Origin: Bacillota bacterium
GTDB lineage: Bacteria; Bacillota; Clostridia; Christensenellales; Aristaeellaceae
Assembly: GCA_023416655.1 (NCBI GenBank)
Contig: JAEZHK010000039.1
Coordinates: 1-64,000, forward strand
Reading direction: 5' to 3'
DNA: 64,000 nucleotides
How positions within the stretch are numbered: the stretch's first letter is position 1; each line of letters opens with the position of its first letter. A model generated the notes under the pieces. It saw nothing but the letters and a program-made list of their open reading frames with translations, had not been told where the DNA came from and ran no database searches. Shown in pieces: positions 60,953 through 64,000 of the stretch. The translations under genes and the position numbers were made by a program.

Positions 60953-61098
60953 GCATTTCGCTTGCGAAATGCTCACCCGACCCGGCGCCGGGCGAAGGTC
61001 GCCTCCCACCGGAAAATTCCGCGGAATTTTCAGGCGCCGTCCCTCGTTCTCCTCGCAAACGCATGAAAAATGTGTCCGCCCATTTTTCATGCGTTTGC
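60953..61098. repeat. Cluster of four palindromes
   Basis: GCATTTCG-CTTG-CGAAATGC (60953-60972), CCCGGCGCCGGG (60981-60992), GAAAATTCCGCGGAATTTTC (61012-61031, perfect) and an 18-bp stem GCAAACGCATGAAAAATG (61055-61072) with 61081-61098. It fills much of the 391-base gap 60712-61103. The last stem could terminate the oxidoreductase gene on the minus strand; the rest has no assigned role. Confidence 0.75.
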
Positions 61099-61103
61099 CC
61101 GCG

Positions 61104-62456
61104 CTACGGGCAGCAGCGGGGTTCCACCGCGTACACGCTCTGCGGGTAGCAGAACAGGTCCTTCGGATCGATCAGGGCCTTGAGCCGCATGAGCCGTGGC
61201 GCGTTGCCGCCGTAATAGTCGCGCAGGTATTCGTGGTTTTCCAGGGTGGGGAAATTGACGTAGGAGCCGCGGGTAATCTCTTTCAGCGCCTCGTACCGGG
61301 GCGCAAACCACTTAAGGTTATCGCGCTCCGCGGCCGGATCCACCCAGTCCGTCGAAAGCGCGATGATGTTGAGCGCGTTCCGGTAGAAAAACGCAGTTTC
61401 ATCCGAGGGGACTTCGCGCACCGCGCCGCCCAGGCCGTACAGGGAGACCGTGCCCGATACCGAGCCCTCCGCCAGACGGTCGACCAGCGCGACGATCCCG
61501 CGCGCCTCGTCTTCCGAAAACAGTTTATGCGCGAACCGCCCGCCGTTCGTAAACCGCTCCAACGACGGATAGGTGTCCATCACAATGCGCATGGCTTCGA
61601 GGAAGGTCATTTCCTCAATGACGCCGTCAAGGCCCAAATCCAGAAAGGTTGCCAGTGAAGCGCGGGCCTCCGCCGCGTCCCCGTAAAAAATTCCGCGCAG
61701 CAGGAGGCCGCGCCGTTCTTCCGGAGTGTGGAAGATCCTCGCCTGCGGCGTGAAGCGGCGGTCGCCCTTTAGAAGCCAGCATTGGAAGCGCCGGATGAAT
61801 TCCGCAGCCATCCCCGTGCTTGCGCCGGACGCCTCCAGTTCCACGAAGGTCACATCGAAGCGCTTCGGCGGCAGCCGGAAGGTCAGCGAGGTCGCCACGC
61901 CGAAGTTGCCCCCGCCGCCGCCCCGCAGCGCGAAGAACAGCTCCCTTTCATGGGCCGCATCCGCCACGTGCCGTTTGCCGCACGCGTCGATCAGCGTGGC
62001 GGAGACCAGGCTGTCGCAGGTGAGGCCGAACATGCGGGCGGAAAGCCCCCAACCGCCGCCCAGCGTCAGCCCCGCCACGGCGACCGCCGGGCACGTGCCG
62101 CTGGGAAAGGGGTACCCGAGCGCGCCCAGCGCCTCATACAAAACCCTGTTCCGCACGCCAGGCCCGGCGGTGAACGTACCTTCCGCCGGATTCAGCCGGA
62201 TGGAATCCATGCAGCCGACGTCGATCACCACGGCGCGGTCGCCCACGGAGAACCCCTCGTAGCTGTGGCCGCCGCTTCGCACCCGAACCGTTTGGCGCGA
62301 ATCCCGCGCGGCGCGGATTGCCCGGACCACATCCTCCTCGCCGGTGCAATAGGCGATGGAGCAGGGGAATTTCTGTATTGAGCGGTTGAACTCCTGCCGC
62401 GCCTCGCGGTACCGCGGCGAATTTGGCGTGACGACCGATCCGCAAAAGCTGTCCAT
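61104..62456 (-). CDS. FAD-linked oxidoreductase, berberine-bridge type, bicovalent flavin
   Basis: 450 residues. The PCMH FAD domain has VRVRSGGHSYEGFS with H64 and PSGTCPAVAVAG with C121, the two residues that hold FAD covalently in berberine-bridge/oligosaccharide oxidases; LRGGGGGNFGVAT follows and the BBE tail NHEYLRDYYGGNAPRLMRLKALIDPKDLF closes it. No signal peptide. ATG 62456 follows GAGGATGG. Oxidises an alcohol or sugar with oxygen; substrate unknown. Presence in an anaerobe-like genome is notable. Confidence 0.88.
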   Translation of the reverse strand: MDSFCGSVVTPNSPRYREARQEFNRSIQKFPCSIAYCTGEEDVVRAIRAARDSRQTVRVRSGGHSYEGFSVGDRAVVIDVGCMDSIRLNPAEGTFTAGPGVRNRVLYEALGALGYPFPSGTCPAVAVAGLTLGGGWGLSARMFGLTCDSLVSATLIDACGKRHVADAAHERELFFALRGGGGGNFGVATSLTFRLPPKRFDVTFVELEASGASTGMAAEFIRRFQCWLLKGDRRFTPQARIFHTPEERRGLLLRGIFYGDAAEARASLATFLDLGLDGVIEEMTFLEAMRIVMDTYPSLERFTNGGRFAHKLFSEDEARGIVALVDRLAEGSVSGTVSLYGLGGAVREVPSDETAFFYRNALNIIALSTDWVDPAAERDNLKWFAPRYEALKEITRGSYVNFPTLENHEYLRDYYGGNAPRLMRLKALIDPKDLFCYPQSVYAVEPRCCP

Positions 62457-62744
62457 AACGCATCCATCCTCATAAGCGGGCGCGTGTGGCCCGCAGAGAA
62501 TCCCATACATTACAGAATATGCCTGTCGAGGCGGCTCGGATATTGTCGGGGCAGGCGCTTTTTTGACCGCGTCGGCGGGGAAACGCCGATCAAGGAGGCG
62601 CGCATCGACGGCGCATCATGGCCACCGGCCAAGCCACATGCCGCGACGGGCGTAGTCCCCGAACCCGTGGCCGGGCCCGTTTCCCATGCCGGGATTCCGG
62701 GTAGAGATGTGAGTACCATCAAACCGCGCAAAGGGGGGAGCCGC

Positions 62745-63185
62745 GTGTACGAACTCAAAACCCGGGAGACAGAAACAAGCCCTCAGGCGGTCATCGACCG
62801 CATCGCCCAACCGGGCAGGCGGAAGGACGCCCAGGCGCTTCTGGATATTTACGCCTCGGTCACGGGCTACCCGCCCAGGGTCTGGGGCGAAAAGCAGATC
62901 GGTTATGGCCGATACCGCTACAAGTACCCGTCCGGCCATCAGGGCGAATTCTATAGGACGGGCTTCGCCCCCACAGGGGCAAAGATCTCGCTGTACCTTT
63001 ACATCGAGGAGGACGCGCGCGAGGAGACGCTCCGGCGGCTGGGCAAGGCGACCTCCGGAAAGAGCTGCGTCTACATCAACAAGCTTGACGACATTGACAT
63101 CGGGGTGCTCAAGGAAATAATCGCGGAAACCGTTCGCTTCATGAGCACCGCGTACCCCGGCGGCTCCAACGAGGCGAAGCCTTGA
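62745..63185 (+). CDS. DUF1801 family protein
   Basis: 146 residues. GYPPRVWGEKQIGYGRYRYKYPSGHQGEFYRTGFAPTGAKISLYL is the conserved DUF1801 core. GTG 62745 is the start by GGGGGGAG six bases upstream; the frame is open further left but without homologous style. Function unknown. Upstream gap 62457-62744 shows no recognised site. Confidence 0.85.
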   Translation: MYELKTRETETSPQAVIDRIAQPGRRKDAQALLDIYASVTGYPPRVWGEKQIGYGRYRYKYPSGHQGEFYRTGFAPTGAKISLYLYIEEDAREETLRRLGKATSGKSCVYINKLDDIDIGVLKEIIAETVRFMSTAYPGGSNEAKP

Positions 63186-63220
63186 ACCTCTCATCGCGTC
63201 GCATCACCCCGGTTCTCTAA

Positions 63221-63246
63221 GGCCCGTCTCCGGACGGGTTTTTTGT
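63221..63246 (+). terminator. Terminator of the DUF1801 gene
   Basis: CCCGTC (63223-63228) with GACGGG (63233-63238), then TTTTTTG. Confidence 0.85.
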
Positions 63247-63309
63247 TGCCTCGCCCGCTCCCGCGGCAAGAACCCGACTGTAAATTTTTCTGCGTAATGT
63301 AAAACGTTA

Positions 63310-63338
63310 TTGACATTATGTCTGCTTAGAGCTACAAT
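63310..63338 (+). promoter_or_regulatory. Promoter of the MDR gene
   Basis: TTGACA (63310-63315), 17-base spacer, TACAAT (63333-63338). The ~125-base leader has GGCCGGAAGGTCC and other small dyads but no known element. Confidence 0.75.
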
Positions 63339-63467
63339 TTGGATGCCGATATTGACACGGCGATATGAAGGTCTTCCCCGGCGCATCGGCAACGAGCGAA
63401 CGAAGTAGCTTCAGGGGTAGCCTTGCGGGCCGGAAGGTCCGAGGCGCGACCGGACAGGAGGGGTATC

Positions 63468-64000
63468 ATGAAGGCGATTTCTGTGATGAGGTACGGCGGT
63501 CCGGAGGTTCTCGAAATCCGGGAGGCTCCGATGCCGAAGGTGGACGACAAGGGCGTGCTGGTCCGCGTGGTGGCGACGGTGGCGGCCGCGTCGGACTGTG
63601 CGTTCCGGGCCGGGAAACCCGCGCTGGCGAGGGTGTTTACCGGACTTATGCGGCCCAGCAAAATCCCGGGGGACGTGTTCGCCGGGGTGGTGGAATCCAT
63701 AGGGCGGGGCGTGACTCGGTTTCAGCCCGGCGACCGGGTCTATGGCGCCTCCGGCGAAGCGTTCGGCACCAACGCGGAGTTTCTCGCGCTGCAAGAAGAT
63801 GCCGCGATCGAGAAAATGCCGGAGGGGATCGGCTTCGCCGAAGCGGCCTGCGTCAGCGAGGGTGCGATCACCGCGCTGCCGTTTTTGCGGGACGGCGGGA
63901 ACATCGCGGAGGAGAAAAAGCTGCTGATCAACGGCGCGTCCGGCGGGGTCGGCGTATACGCGTTGCAGCTTGCCAAGTACTTCGGGGCGAAAGTGACCGC
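63468..64000 (+). CDS. Medium-chain dehydrogenase/reductase (quinone-oxidoreductase type), 5' part
   Basis: Starts MKAISVMRYGGPEVLEIREAP and runs off the window after 177 residues. GroES-like fold, then the Rossmann start LLINGASGGVGVYALQLAKYFGAKV. It lacks the structural-zinc cysteines in this part, so it belongs to the zinc-free NADPH-dependent quinone/enoyl reductase group. AGGAGGGG precedes ATG 63468. Confidence 0.88.
   Translation, partial: MKAISVMRYGGPEVLEIREAPMPKVDDKGVLVRVVATVAAASDCAFRAGKPALARVFTGLMRPSKIPGDVFAGVVESIGRGVTRFQPGDRVYGASGEAFGTNAEFLALQEDAAIEKMPEGIGFAEAACVSEGAITALPFLRDGGNIAEEKKLLINGASGGVGVYALQLAKYFGAKVT

Overview
The window is 64 kb of G+C-rich chromosome from what looks like a low-profile member of the Bacillota, most likely a Clostridia-type gut or anaerobic lineage. 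Signs for this are the tyrosine T-box leader, a fluoride riboswitch, many sigma-A promoters of the TTGACA-17-TATAAT type, strong Shine-Dalgarno sequences with ATG/GTG/TTG starts, a LytTR-DUF3021 pair, PadR-DUF1048-ABC, and a SelD-YedF-DUF3343 cluster. No species is named because nothing here fixes it. The two solute-binding proteins seen lack a lipobox cysteine, which is unusual for a monoderm.

Layout. 1-4.6 kb: serS (cut by the window edge) diverges from a more A+T-rich two-gene glycan module, a glycosyltransferase fused to a pyruvyltransferase plus a radical SAM enzyme. 4.8-9.4 kb: a solitary beta-class DNA methyltransferase, then serC-serA-PHP phosphatase behind a folded leader. 9.6-16 kb: XRE regulator, small membrane protein, xylulokinase-type sugar kinase, a degenerate sigma-like membrane protein, guaB, and a secreted caspase-fold protease with Ig-like repeats. 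16.1-21.9 kb: Tyr T-box, aminotransferase, tyrS, YigZ, P-type ATPase as one operon. 21.9-24.4 kb: ilvE, RluA-type pseudouridine synthase, tRNA-Ser(CGA).

24.4-32.5 kb is an accessory, partly decayed stretch: three copies of a roughly 240-bp structured repeat, a membrane hydrolase, LytTR-DUF3021, gene remnants (including an internal fragment of Cas6 with no array), a truncated surface protein, and an A+T-rich lipid kinase/PAP2 pair. 32.6-36.8 kb: fluoride riboswitch-crcB-MFS, then PadR-DUF1048-ABC exporter. 36.9-46.1 kb: a minus-strand operon reading Cys/Met-type PLP enzyme, sugar ABC transporter, GntR regulator, GH29 fucosidase, GH106 rhamnosidase, with a clear 17-bp palindromic operator at its promoter; it probably takes up and cleaves fucose/rhamnose-containing glycans. 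46.4-48.4 kb: small genes, a candidate untranslated RNA, a truncated beta-lactamase-type gene, DUF5131. 48.5-52.5 kb: selenium genes. 52.9-59.8 kb: an amidohydrolase with a BMP-type nucleoside ABC transporter, ending in a MerR regulator whose probable target is the operon's own promoter (19-bp spacer filled by a 9-1-9 palindrome). 59.8-64 kb: PhzF, a bicovalent-flavin oxidoreductase, DUF1801, and the start of a medium-chain dehydrogenase.

The best leads for undescribed biology are the repeat family at 24.4/27.8/28.5 kb, the folded serC leader, the 46.9-47.2 kb RNA candidate, the MerR-controlled nucleoside operon, and two independent cases where the 3' end of a gene has been tandemly duplicated (rluA and GH106). 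No complete new system was proven from sequence alone.
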